Part shown: positions 38,301 to 58,379 of the stretch, one piece after another
How the letters are laid out: each line of letters begins with the position of its first letter
Numbering within the stretch: the first letter of the stretch is position 1
From: Glandiceps talaboti
Taxonomy: Eukaryota; Hemichordata; Enteropneusta; Spengelidae
NCBI RefSeq assembly: GCF_964340395.1
Contig: NC_135562.1
Location: forward strand, 2,380,001 to 2,442,500
DNA length: 62,500 bases
Reading direction: 5' to 3'
Notes under the pieces: model-generated
Database searches by the model: none
What the model was told of the DNA's origin: nothing
Seen by the model: the letters and a program-made list of their open reading frames with translations, nothing else
Program-made: the position numbers and the translations under genes

Positions 38301-41300
38301 TACACACACATAGTTTGTTATTACTGTTTCATCACTGTGCTTGTTAAGTGTTGTAAGTAGTTTCAATCTATCCGAGTTCCGAAGTCATTTTACCAAGGTT
38401 GCCTACCAAATTTACTCATGATGTAAGAGAAACTATGCCAGTTTGAGATTTCTATATTCCTATTAACGGGGGTTTCAAACCCTTCGCAAAAACATGGTAT
38501 AACAATTTATATACTTGTTCTTTCGCAGACTTCTGCTTCGTATCCTCACTGACGATTCAACAGCTCAGTGCCAGCTAGGTTTGAAGTATGGTTGCCATCC
38601 TCATCATGCACCACATCTGTTGAAAGTTGCCAAAGGATTGGACCTCAATGTTGTAGGTGTAAGGTAAGATGAAGTTTTGATCCATATTGATGTGCCAAAT
38701 TGATGTGCATGTATGAAAGGAGTGTGTTCTATGTTGATGTGCGAAAAATAGCATGTTTGAAGTTGATGTTTTGAAAATAGTCTTGATGTCAATAACAAGA
38801 CTGTTGATGGTATGCGAGTGTGAGGGATTGCTAGAGAGAGAGATAGAGAGAGCGATAAAAAATGGTGATCAAAAATGGCTATGAAGACAAACTTGCCCTC
38901 GTTGATAAACGTGAAAAGAAATGCAATATAGATCCTCAAGTAATCAGAGCCAGTTCAACAGTTTGATCCACCAGGAAAGAATTACACAGGGAGACGTGAC
39001 CATTCTTTGAGAGATAAAAGGCTGAGAATTTTGTGTTTCTGAATGTATACATGTTTTCCCCCAACAGTTTCCATGTAGGAAGTGGTTGCAGAGATGCAAG
39101 AACCTTTGCAGAGTCTATCGAGTCTGCCCGAATGGTATTTGATTACGGAGAACAACTTGGCTTTAAATTTGATATGCTGGACATCGGTGGTGGATATCCT
39201 GGCCAGGTGTCTGCACCAATCACATTTGAAGAGGTAGGCATCACTATTGAAGTCTTTTATGCCATTTTTTTCCGTATGAGTATATAATGTGGACTGTCGT
39301 CGATGTCTGTTGTAATTAAAGTAAAAAACGCCTCAAACCAGGATTTTCTAATCCCAAATATGTTGATGAATAGACAGCTCCAAGTGAAGATTATGATGAA
39401 CAAGTGGGAGTTTCAGGGCCTTATCTTTAAAATTTATCTTTTCTTTACAGATGGCAGTGTGCATCAACCATGCTTTGGAGGAGTATTTTCCTAAAGAGTG
39501 TGGAGTACGCATCATTGCAGAGCCAGGACGTTACTTTGTAGCTTCAGCTTTCACCCTGACTGTTCATGTGATTGCTAAACGTACTGTAGCCAGAGATGTC
39601 CAGACATTCACCGTACCTGGGTCGGAGGGTGAGTTTTTGCTTCATCTCTCTTGGAGTTGAAAAAAGTGAAAGATTTTAAAAATGTTTGTTTCAGCAGACT
39701 TCTCCGTAGTTTAGTGCATAGAGAAGGAATAAATAAATGGTAGAGACTAAATGTGACGAGTGAAATGTGTGACCTATGACCTATGTAGAATGTACATGTG
39801 AGCCTGTATTTTACCAAGAGAGAATATATAAAGATCAGATCTTTGTTATGAGCAAATAAAAAGGCTTAAAAATTGACAGTACTGTGCTTACAGAAAAACT
39901 GGTTATAAATGGCTATGAAGACAACCTTGCCCTCGTTGATAAACATGAAAAGAAATGCAACATAGATCCTCAAGTAATCAGAGCCAATACATTCCTGTAG
40001 GAGTGATGACCAGAAAATGACTTGGCATGTCCTGTTATAACCACTGAAGTGTCGAAAATTGAATTATTTACTCTTTTCTTGCAACTCCACAGACTTGGTG
40101 GCTAATACTGTAGCTCCAACTGACAGTGAAGAGCCAGCCCACATGTATTACTGCAATGATGGGGTGTATGGTTCATTCAACTGTTTGTTGTATGACCATG
40201 CAACTGTGTCTCCAACACTTATCAAGGTTTGTATCTGCTCTTTGGTCTTTGCTGTGTTTTCCCTAGAATTTTTTCATAAGGTGGTGTATGACGGTGAATG
40301 TCTGTACTTGCTGGTTAGAGCACAGGAAGGGAGAATCAGGACTGGTGTAATATCATTTTGGCATGAAGAGCAGTGGGTTGGAGTATGATTTTCATGTCAG
40401 AACAGCTCTCTGAAATTACAAGAGGGCTTGCTATTTCGAGAGCACAAGGGGAGAATTTTGGGACTGGTTGGCTGGTTTGATGCTATTATAGCATAAAGTG
40501 AAGTAGTTTTCAATATGATTTTAATGACGTCAGGATGGTGTTCAGAAATTACAAGAGGTCCAAGACAAGTTTACAACCTAAATGCATATTGTTCATTCTT
40601 TCACAGAAAGTGGATCCTACAGAGCCACGATACTCTACCAGTATCTGGGGACCATCGTGTGATGGGTTGGATAGAATCATGGAGAACTGTTTGTTGCCAG
40701 AATTGGATGTTGGAGATTGGATTGTATTTGAAGGTAAGTACATCCTTATTAACTAAGCCTTGTATATCCCAACTTTAGTTCCATCTGTATAGCAGTATAC
40801 ATTCTTAAAGTTCATGTTGCAATGAAATTGGCAACAAGATTATTATTGAAAGTAGACTGGGGTGTTAACCCATAGAATGGCATACTTGTGTATAATGCTA
40901 TCATGGTTTTGAGGGTCCCCGAGGTCATGCAGGTCTTTTCATTATCGCTATTGACAACTATGAAGTATTTTAGGCCCATTTCTCCTGCATTTCCTGCTAC
41001 TACTTTGAATTAGAAGTTAGACATGAAATAGAATGTTAGATATTGACGTATCCAGTGACATGTATTTGTGAAATTGTTGTGTGGTTCAAGTTTAAATAGC
41101 CATTTATCCCAAGAACCTCAAGTTAATAAGAAAATAATTGGGCCTTGGAGGGTCATATGGTCATTATTCAATATGTTTGGCTTAGAGTTAAACAGTGGGG
41201 CAATTTGTCTTAATTTGAATCTCTTGTGAAATAGATAGGTGATATTGTACATGTTCTTTGTTTGTATACACTATTGGTGCTGGGGTTCGACAAATGGCAT

Positions 41301-42290
41301 GCCGAGACTTGACCATACATTTAGCAATATAAATGTTCTGGAATTCCCTGCAGTGTCTTATATCTGCCATTAACAAGGGAGAGTTGTGTATGCAAGGTCT
41401 ATAAATGTAATGGAATGGCCTTCTTTCATTTCAGATATGGGAGCTTACACCATGTGTGCTGCTTCAACCTTCAACGGCTTTCCAAAACCAAAATGCTACT
41501 ACATGGCTACTGAATCCCTCTGGTAAGTGTGACTAAAAAACCTTGAAAGTAAATAATTTGAACAGAAGTGTGCAGTTGATTATCATAATTTATTGTATAG
41601 CTGTCTAGGTTTTATGTAAAATATCATTGTTAGTATTAAAAAGTAGATATTTCATGTTATGTAGTGGTGTCATGAACATTTATGTAAAATTTTCTGCTGA
41701 GGTTTTATGTAAAAACCATTCACAATAAGTGTATTGTACAATATAACAATATGATTTGTTGAGTACAAAGAGGTGCTTTCATCTATTGTTTCACCAGCAT
41801 ATTTTTAAAAAGTGAAAATTTCATGCATCTACTTTAGTGGTGTGAGCATTTGGGTTCTTGAAGGGTGGAGTCATTGGTGTGGAAGTCTGTTCTTTAAAAA
41901 CCATTTGTTCAAAATGTGAATGAAAAATAAAAGCATCTGTGTTACATCAGAAAAAGGGAGTTTCAAATGATGTGGAAATATATATTTGGTTCTACTAATT
42001 ACTGAAATGACATTAGGTATTTGATGTGACATATTTAGATTCTGGATTGTATGGTTTGCTAAAATGATCAAAGTGGTATGACTAACATCTGTTTTATTGG
42101 ATTCTCCAGGTCTGACCTCCAGCAGATTTTGCCCGAAATAAGTGAAGAAAAGACCAATGAAAAAAGTAGTTGCTGTGAGGCAGCTACGTGCCCACCGATC
42201 ACCAGTGGATTTCATATTCCCAGAGACACCTGTGCCCATGTCCCTGGTATGATCATAACAACGCCCATTCCAATTGTGCCTGAAGCCTAA
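35348..42290 (+). CDS. ODC1: Ornithine decarboxylase, catalytic copy
   Basis: PLP enzyme converting ornithine to putrescine, the entry step of polyamine synthesis; cytosolic dimer. Coding exons: 35348-35449, 35961-36057, 36470-36546, 37467-37639, 38529-38663, 39068-39233, 39451-39628, 40093-40226, 40607-40733, 41435-41522 and 42110-42290. All phases agree, giving 485 aa. Numbering matches mouse ODC to residue 277: PLP lysine K69 (AVKCN), D88, E94, R154, H197, S200, G235-G237 and E274/R277 (AEPGR). After an offset of 12, Y335, Y343, D344, C372, D373 and Y401 equal Y323, Y331, D332, C360, D361 and Y389. Antizyme-contact residues K121, E138, L139 and K141 are kept. The C-terminal tail is longer than and unlike the mammalian degron. 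One intron has a GC donor at 36547. A tandem paralogue follows 4 kb downstream. Nothing essential is missing, so it should be active. Confidence 0.97.
37741..38349 (+). repeat. Tandem duplication inside ODC intron 4
   Basis: A segment of about 190 bases (37741-37930) recurs at 38160-38349 with about 90-95 percent identity. Both copies contain CCTGCATTTCCAAACTAGAG and TGGACTG.CCAGATAAAAAA. They flank a segment of about 229 bases (37931-38159) that itself recurs at 38833-39062. Confidence 0.85.
38833..39062 (+). repeat. Intron 5 copy of the intron 4 repeat, abutting the splice acceptor
   Basis: Nearly identical to 37931-38159. It contains ATGGCTATGAAGACAAACTT and GATCCTCAAGTAATCAGAGC, and ends in the pyrimidine tract immediately before the acceptor of coding exon 6 (39068). 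A third, shorter copy lies at 39902-39992 in intron 7. Confidence 0.85.
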
Positions 42291-42574
42291 GATCGTTGTA
42301 TCCAGTCTTGCTCTTTTTTGTGAACTGAACATGTAACCTATTTAATTGTTATTTAGGGTAAATTATCCAATTCTATAAAGGCTATTGGTATAAATATAGA
42401 AATATTCAGAGGCTTTTAAGTCTTGGTATACAAAAGGGATCAAATATGAATTCTCACATTTCAAACAGTTTTTACCAAATCATATTAAAACACAGTTAAA
42501 TACCTTCAACCATTTTTGTCTATGATGTTCTCTTGTCTTATAAATATATCAACTTATCTATGAGCTGAAAGACC

Positions 42575-42580
42575 AATAAA
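42575..42580 (+). terminator. Poly(A) signal of ODC
   Basis: AATAAA 285 bases after the stop codon, the first good signal on the strand. Confidence 0.5.
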
Positions 42581-45205
42581 CAAACAAGTTGCATTGTTTC
42601 TATTTTATGGCAAAACATGTTGGGACGTAGACAGTAAATAACTTGTCATGCCTTGATACTAGGCTGTGCTACACTATAGTTTAGACTAAATACTGGAGTT
42701 CTGTTGTTGATAGGCTTCAAGGGAAACATCTAGTATCGTTAGTAGTAATTGTCAGTCTGTTGCAATTCAAACAAATAAATTTAATTTATTAAGTCCAACT
42801 TTAAAAAGTTTTCAACACGCCAAATATATTTTGAGTATTTCGAAAACTAGAAAAACTACTAAAGACTTATCTGGAAGTTTAAGTGTGAATTCTACCAAAT
42901 TGTCTCAAGCACTGAGTGATCACATGACAAAATCCTGGATGGAAATAAACCCATAATTATCATGCACATCAATCTTGAAGTGCAGAGAATATACTTGGAA
43001 GGCTGAAGGTTGTATTGCCACATCACTGTCATGTGATCAGGAAGTGCATGATAATCAGGTAGAATAACTGGTGCTGCTTCTGTACACTGACTTCACCGAC
43101 ACTTAATGATTTTAGATTATCAGAAAGTAGAACAACGCGTTGTCGATACTGATGAAACAACAAGTCAAGCCCCATTCTGTACGTTATGTAACATAGTCAG
43201 TTGTAAAACCCATAGCGGTGTAAGGGAATACCTCTATGTGAAACGCAGGTAATAATGGAGACTGTTCAAATTCGAGCTGATAATGCTGGTGTGTACAGGC
43301 TATGCTGAGAAAATGATATACCCTTATGTACAACTGTTATCACAGTAATCTTTGCTTGGTTTCAATTCTTCAGGACTGCCCATGTATGAACATTTTCTTC
43401 CCCATTTCTTGGGGTATGTACAAGTAGTACAAATGTGGTTTGCCCAATGTTTTCTAATCTAAATTATCTGACACTGGTCATTGAGGATGTTTTTCTCGTG
43501 CTGTATGTATAGAACTGTGGACACACTATTTTTTATACTCTACAAACTGCTTCCTATTCAGGCTGAAAGTCTTAAAAACTTACCCCCCCCCCCACCCTCT
43601 TATTTCACCGACTAATTATGTCATTAAAATTCATTGATTGTAATTAAATCTCCCGACACGGTTGCAAAGTATTGCTACTAATGAATTCTACAACATTTTG
43701 AAATCTCTTCAGATTTGTTGCGTCACAGTAGCTCTTCTACAGCTTCTGTGTCGTATATGACATTGGTTAAGAGATTTGAAATGTGCAATTTGTTAATTTA
43801 CTGTTTCAATGTTGTATTTATGTTTAAGATGGCATTCATTAAAATCAAATTAAATTAATAATTTGATCTGGTGTGTTTTTAAGTTTATAGTTGAAAATCG
43901 AGTTAGTACTTACTACTAGTATAGTAGTGCTGTTGCTGCATTGATAAAATATGTCCGGATGTGTGTGTGGATAGACTTATGAATGTGTTTTTGATTCATT
44001 TAGTTAAAAAATGGTGATCGATGCAGTTTAGTAAAACGCATTCCAACGTAAATGAGAAAAACATTCCTAAAGATTAAGAATGAACATATGTACACTTAAT
44101 GGTGGGAAGCTCTTGTTCATCTTGATACGTTATCAAGTGTTTGTGGCTAGGAATATACCGAATGATAGTACGTAGTTGCGGCTTGAATTAAAGAATTCCT
44201 AAAATACATTGTCATTGATTTGTAATTGTAGGAAACCTGAAACGGTATAATTAGGCTGCAAGATACACCGTGTTGTTCCGGCCTTGTACTGGTCGATCGC
44301 CTCTATGAAACGGATTGATTGATGTGTGGGGGCGCCCCGTCACGACGTACCTTACTGAATGCGGTATAGTCTGATGTGATAAATCTACTTGTCTATTAAA
44401 TGCCAATGATAAATACCACCGATTAGACTACATTTTAATCGGGGGTCGATTTTATCCATAAGTATTACAGTAACAAGTTTAAATCGTGATCGCCGTTGAG
44501 GGCGCTGATTTGTGGGTACGGACCCCAAAATTCGATTTGATTTGATTTATCGATCAGGGAGTACGATATTACGAGTTCGTTATTGTATCTAACAAAACAT
44601 TTTCAGTTGTAGCTTTAAAGATGGTTCGAAATCCAGAGTTTTGAAGATTGAAGTTACACATGGTTATTGGTGACCATAATTCGACTACAGAAAATTAAAG
44701 TTCATATGAAAAATATTAATATCAGCCTTCCCTCGGCCAAAGAAAGGATTGTTGACGTCAGAGAATATTATTATATATATCTTAGTTCAAGTAATATACT
44801 TATAATATAACCTATCTAAACTATTGACCTCATACCTGGATGATTGTGAACATCGCTAGACATATATCATGAGCCAGACATAGTCTTCTGGTTCTGAGTT
44901 TTAATGGGCCGAAACTTCTGTTGACGGGTACGGTGGCAATCAGCTGATGGTCCTGTCGGTGTTTAGCATTGGAGGTGAATGTCGTCTAACCTTCTCTGTT
45001 TTGAAATCTGTGTGGCTTCACCACAAGTCTATAGACTAAATATAGTAGCCAAAACTTCCAAGGTAGATGTGTCGATGATATTCAATCTTTCCAGTTCAAT
45101 TCATAGACGGTCTTAATATACATCATCTGTCTAGTTTTGTGCTTGAAAATAAATTTTATTTTGCATATGTAGGAGTAACTTTCGCTCTGACCATTGAATC
45201 AGTTG

Positions 45206-45248
45206 TAATGTGATGTGATGTGATGTGATGTGATGTGACGTGATGTGA
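45206..45248 (+). repeat. (GTGAT)n pentanucleotide repeat
   Basis: About eight units of TGATG/GTGAT. Confidence 0.88.
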
Positions 45249-45812
45249 AGTTAAAAAAATTATAAAACGCACAGTGAAATATTATGTCTACTACACCGTA
45301 TGACAATTCATAACGTAATTATAACAAGTCAAGTTATAACATGTATAACCGTGTTTAGAAAAAAATGAGTAGTTAGTTCTGTATTTAGCCCTGGATTATA
45401 ATTTATGACTTATGAGTGGTACTATCCAGGTTACATTAAATTTTACTGAACGGCCACTACTATTTTTAAAGACCAGGGATTGATGAATCACAGGTTTGTA
45501 TACATTAATTCAGTATTAAAGTTAATGGTGCAAAATATATAAGAGAACCGCAAGGGGTCCTAAAAATAATTTTCTGATTAGCACACAACAATGTCAGTGG
45601 TACAAGGTAGTGTCCGTAACGGTGGTGTACTGCTTAGTCTACTGTGTAGTAGCTATAGTAATATAAGGTCATTTTGGTATGTTAAAGAACTTTTTATTTG
45701 CCCAAACAAGTGCAATCTAATGTGCTGTAAACTATGATGAGATGCGACTCTGACCTTTATATATTTGTACATTTCTCTCATTGTTATTTGCCGAAACTCT
45801 GGAAAAGCAATA

Positions 45813-45949
45813 GACACACACAAACACAGGCACAGGCACAGACAAACACAGAAACACACAGACACACAAACAAACACACAGACAGACAGACAGACAGATA
45901 GACACATACATACATACATACATACATACATACATACACACATACATAA

Positions 45950-45980
<31 letters not shown>

Positions 45981-46075
45981 CATACATACACACACATACA
46001 TACATACATACATACATACATACATACATACATACATACATACATACATACATGCATGCATGCATGCATGCATGC

Positions 46076-46112
<37 letters not shown>
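45813..46112 (+). repeat. Compound CA / CAGA / CATA / CATG microsatellite
   Basis: CA-rich run, then CAGA, long CATA, CATG (about 46052-46075) and a terminal CAGA block. It is the reverse-complement analogue of the array at 19905-20150, with the same order of block types. All ORFs across it are repeat translations. Confidence 0.93.
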
Positions 46113-46306
46113 TTTATGTAACAGTTTTTTTCCACTCAAGGCCAGAATAATTGTCAACACAGTTTTTGAATAAAACCAGTTAATTGCTAGACAATTTTGT
46201 CTTCTGTGGAATATATATCATTGTTGACATTGATGAAGACTTCATTTCGTATTTCTTAGCTCCCTGGATAAGTTCCTCATTTGACATACTCTATATAATA
46301 TTCAAG

Positions 46307-53196
<6,890 letters not shown>

Positions 53197-53340
53197 AATT
53201 AATTTCACTCTGAGATAACATTCAAAGACTGTCACTATGCAACTTTACATATCACTTCGAATTTTAATTCTTAATGCACCGGAATTCGAATACTTCTTGT
53301 GGCTTTCATCACAGATATTAGCAGTGTCTATCGGGCAGTA

Positions 53341-53375
<35 letters not shown>

Positions 53376-53390
53376 GTGCGTGCGTGCGTC
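53341..53390 (+). repeat. (TGTC)n / (GTGC)n microsatellite
   Basis: Short tetranucleotide run in the 3' region of the second ODC gene. Confidence 0.88.
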
Positions 53391-53457
53391 ATTCAACATC
53401 ACTGTAAATGAACCAGACGTCATAATGGCAATTTAATACTGGCAGGTTGGTAAATTT

Positions 53458-53575
<118 letters not shown>

Positions 53576-53665
53576 GACAATCTTGTTTGCAGTCATTAAA
53601 TAATATTGAAAACGGTGTTCGGATTCACCTTTCCCTTTATTGTAACCTAGTAACTGACCAATTTA

Positions 53666-53671
53666 AATAAA
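53666..53671 (+). terminator. Candidate poly(A) signal of the second ODC gene
   Basis: AATAAA 470 bases after the stop codon, beyond the CT/CA array. The UTR would then include the microsatellite. Confidence 0.3.
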
Positions 53672-54835
53672 TACAACACCAGATGTATACAAATTGACGT
53701 GTAAGGACAACAAGTTAGACTTCGATTGTTTTTCCTTCACGAATTACCTCTATGTGGAGTTACAAGTGAATTGAAGTGTGAAGGAATGGAAACAGTGCCT
53801 TTTCTTGATAGAACCTGAAAGTATCTGTTACGAATAAGAAAAATAGGATTTAAGATGCTATGCTTTTCATTGAATAATTCTGAGCAGAAACCTTGATGAT
53901 AATCGCCTGATTGATAAATTTAATTAATGTTTTATGCTAGTAACACCAATGATACCTATCATATAATTATATATGTAATGTTATCCTTAATATTTCAACA
54001 AATTTTGATTACATTATGACCTTATATTGATGATATATATTTTAATAGGCAGATGTTATTATTTATTCAAATAATTCATTAATATGCATAGGACGCTTAC
54101 CAAACTCTAGTCAATTATTTTTCAATGAAATGACCATAATACTGATACTGATGATGGGACGAAGAACAGAATGATTCGAAAGGATCGTTTAGACGTAATA
54201 ATGATAATAATTATAAATAAACCATGGTTGTAGACGGAATTAATTAGAAGTAGTCAATGAATCAGTGAAAGTAGTTTGACCTTATAGTAGCTGTAACGAT
54301 AAACATTCTTGCAAAGATCTTCTAGGAGAACGTTGAATATGTCAAAACAAATGTTGACAGTATGTTCCTGAAGTTTTCACCTACAATATTGCATTGCAAA
54401 TATGTGGGTAATTTCCTGCATGGTGTTAGTACTGTTATCAATTCTGGCCATAGAGCATGTTCGCAACGAAATACTTTAAGTTATGGTAATCTTCACCATC
54501 ATATTATTGAATTTAATCATTGGACATTAGCACGTACATGCTGTACCAAATAATCACCAATAACCAATAGTGGGTCAACATGTTGAAAAAAAACGAAGCT
54601 ACTGTTCCACAAATATATTATAGTTATGTTTTAACGACAGATATCTTATCTAAAAATAAACCATATACCCAAATCCAAAATGTACCCGACTTCAATATAC
54701 CAAAATCTAAGGTAAATAATTATGCACGAAGACCCATTTTGAGGACATTATATTGACCGACAAACAGCCAGTAAAGATAAAACTTTCAAACACAGATGGC
54801 TAATAAACACTAAGAACTGTTCAAATTACAACTAA
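53672..54835. other. AT-rich intergenic, no gene seen
   Basis: Lies between convergent transcription units (the second ODC gene on plus, the ZP gene on minus). Only short ORFs. Confidence 0.5.
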
Positions 54836-54960
54836 AACAGAGTGTTTGCCAGAAGACTGTACATAACATATACATTTACAGCTATAAAACAGATCTGTTT
54901 TAGCTGTAAATGTATAGTGTGTTCTCCTGAAGACTATACACAACATACATGTACATTTAA
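54836..54960. repeat. Dispersed repeat with near-perfect palindrome
   Basis: 54871-54914 is a palindrome of about 21-bp arms centred on AGATCT with a single-base bulge and no loop. The flanking word GTGTTTGCCAGAAGACT recurs, diverged, at about 54919 and in reverse complement at 55185-55230, so this is a small repeat family around the 3' end of the ZP gene. Confidence 0.5.
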
Positions 54961-55030
54961 TCACCAACGCCGATCACTTGGCAAGTTGAGTTTGTTGTTT
55001 TACTCGTTAGATAAGAACACTTTTATAGCA

Positions 55031-55036
55031 TTTATT
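55031..55036 (-). terminator. Candidate poly(A) signal of the ZP gene
   Basis: AATAAA on the minus strand about 105 bases past the most distal possible stop. Confidence 0.35.
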
Positions 55037-55138
55037 GAGATTAAAGAGAAGGTTTCGTGCACATATCAAGTCAGCCTTTGTATTGAGATTTCCTTAAATA
55101 ATAACAATGCTGTGTTCACAGTAAAAAGTTATTATCTA

Positions 55139-56737
55139 TCAAGTAAAATAACAACTTAAACTTGCCAGATGACCTAATTTGATTATAAATGTATATGTTA
55201 CATATAGTCTTTTGGCAAACACTGCCTGTTTTAATTGTATGTAAAGTTCATAAAAGATTAAAATTAATGCAATTAAGGAGAATACGATGCTGTATGATAT
55301 GTAGTTCGTTCCGTAATCACTATCACCATATTGCTTGTATCTTGTCCACCTACTCTTGACAACTGTTGCAAAAAAAAAAATACATTTGGAAATTAACATT
55401 TGAAAATTTGGATTTAGTCTTTTAGATTTTACACATTTTGATGGGGATAAAAGTATTTTCACGGTCTTCACTTTTTAGTTTTCATAAACTGTAAAACTTA
55501 ACAAATAAAGCGTAATCTATATCCGTTATACTTTGTTACGACAGATGTCTTCTCTGCAATTCTTTAAAAAGTATTTCTGTAAATGTACACACAAGATAAA
55601 TGTATCAAAAGTTCTCTTGTTGGACATTGAATAAAACATCATATTTTGGTAAATGGTAAATATTAGCACTGGAATAAATGTAAATTGTGAAGTATATGCT
55701 CCCTTACCTGTTAGATTTCTGCATTGGGCCATGAGTGATGAAAGTACTAGTCGACTTGGTGTCATCACTCCGGTCACTTATTGCTCTACGTTTACGATCA
55801 ACACAGTCCTGAAAATAACCAATCCTCTTATGTGTTAACATCTTATTTAACCTTTATCAGAAATGTTTCCAAGAGATAGATACTATCATTATACACATTT
55901 TCTTTATTTGAAGCATATTCACTTTCTTTGTCGTAAGATACAGTTTAGATGGATTCTATATTATGTATCTGTTTTCTTACAGTCTGTCCTGTAAATGCAT
56001 TTGTTGGATTACTATAGGTGTTTCACTAATGTCATATTTGACATTTATTGATTTCACCAGGAAATTAAAAGAAAAACCATACATAACAAATTAATTAACA
56101 AAATATATAAATGAAATCAAACAATATTCAATCAAATACATCATGGAGGACGTCCTTCCCCTGGCAGTCCCGAGTCCTACCTGAGGTAGGATAAGTGAAC
56201 ATCTAAGTATAAACTCAGCTTGTAAGACTATTTTCTTTCTAAATACGCCATAGTTTCTGACATGTGTCGATGCATACCTGGCTACAACGAGTTCCAGCCT
56301 CATCTTTCTTGCAGATGTGAACCTTACAGTGGATGTACAGGTTAATCTCATCTCCATCCTCTACGTCATCACGGTTTACGGCATCATAGGCATCCCAGGC
56401 AACATGGATTGTAAGGTCACCAGTGTTATCATAAATGATGACACCTTCCTGGATACACCTGTACATAACAAAGAGTGAAGCATGACTATATACACCCTAT
56501 ACATGTGTTAGTCTGATTAATGTGCTAATTTTATACTGAATGGTCCTCATTAGCCTCTTTCAGACCGAGGACGTCCTACCCCATGCAGTCCCGAGTTCTA
56601 CCTGAGGTAGGATAAGTTTACATGTTTGTCTCTAAAGATAGGAAGGCTATGGCATAGATGTTGCTCGATCCCTCCTAAACCCATCCTGACTCCATTCTAA
56701 GAAATATACCTTGTGACGTAATGGCACTTTGCCGACG

Positions 56738-56777
<40 letters not shown>

Positions 56778-58346
56778 CACACACACACACACACACACAC
56801 ACACCTCCTTACGATTTTACATGAACAACAGACAAAGAACCATGAAATACATAATAAGGTTGGAAGAAAACTGCAAACCTGTTCCCTTTCAGTGCCACAA
56901 CAAGAGGTCATAAGGCGTTCAAGATAGAATGCGTCCACATAGCACAGAGGACGACGTGATGGGGTTTCAGGAAACCTCTCGAAGGTGTCTAAGTCAGGAC
57001 GAAGGTGTCTAAGTCCAGAACTCGTCTGCGTCTATACGGGCCTCAACCTATCCTGAATTTTACCTCAGGTAGTATTTCTCGTGTCGTCCAGATGGGATAT
57101 CGTCAACGGTTGCAGATGAGGTGTGGCCAAAATACTAAAAGTTACAATACCGAGTTCACAGGCTGAGCAGACAACGCTTACCACGTGCACCACCCAGCTT
57201 ACTATAGAGGTTACCATTATCATGATTGGTGTACAAAACTTACCCATTAACAATCAGTTCATAGTGGTCAATGTCAGCGTTTGGATCATCACTTTCAGAT
57301 GCATAGCAATCCTCAGCAAACAACACCAAACTTGAGTCATGTAACTCAACTTGAAGCTCAAAGTAAATAAACACTCCATCGCATATCATCAATGGAAAGT
57401 CGTTTTCATTGAACAGCGTGGTGTAAGTGGCGTTTGTGTACAACGATGCAGTGATATTGAAAGTACCAAATCCTCTGAGTGTAACCAGTACGCAGCTACA
57501 GAAAGACAAATAAAGATGACACTGTTATGAAAGATTGGTGTTACTAGAAGGCTGTAGTTGTCAGATCTTGATCGGTGATAGTAACAATAGGTCCAGCAAA
57601 CTATATCTGTTCAACTTTATGTTAAACTATTTGTTATGGCCTTATAATTAACGTCTTTATGACAAAAGAACTGACAGAAGAATTTCTAAAAGCTATAACA
57701 CGGGGCTAAAGACACGTGTCTGCTTACCATGGATTGGTTATGATATGTATTGGTGCAATCGTGTACTCGGTCTCATAGCAACATTCCAATTCAAATATCT
57801 CTGTGCCTCTTTTGCTGTGAACAATGTTAGTGTAAACAATGCGGTTTTCTTGTGGTTTTTCCTGAAGAATGTGGAAATGAGAGCGTATGAATGTATGAAA
57901 GACAACACAATTTTCAATCCATTTCTCAATTGCAGCCATCTTTTGAAAGGAGGAAATGAAATGTATTGGATTGTAATGAAAGTAATCACAAATGAATGTA
58001 ATTCCATTATTTCTATATATTAATTTAATAAATACAAAACAACTAAGATTAATATCAATATTTGCATATTTGACACTCACATATGATACAGTACCACACT
58101 TTTCCAAATCAGTAACCAATTCGATATACTCCATCCCTCCAATATAACGACTCTTGCCAGTGCAATCATCATCATAAAGATGGTATTGATTGGGTTCGTC
58201 TTGATGATTTGGCATCAACTCAGTTAGCCATTTTATGGATATTGTCGCTATCATACTGTCAGCCAAACATGTTATGTTCCTGTTAAAGGCTGTAACAAGG
58301 AACGTAACATATACCAGGTATTTTACAAAGTTTCAAACGACCTTTC

Positions 58347-58379
<33 letters not shown>

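Larger units (their letters stand above)
42600..46240. other. Intergenic region between the two ODC genes
   Basis: AT-rich with no coding exon recognised. A GGGGCGCCC(C)GTCACGACG motif at about 44328 has an inverted relative at about 47870 in intron 2 of the second ODC gene, suggesting a dispersed repeat. The promoter and any leader exon of the second ODC gene should lie here but are not identifiable. Confidence 0.45.

Noticed and set aside
54842-55159. 105-residue plus-strand ORF
   Set aside because: Its start lies in a small dispersed repeat and palindrome; cysteines come from repeat units and no motif is recognisable.
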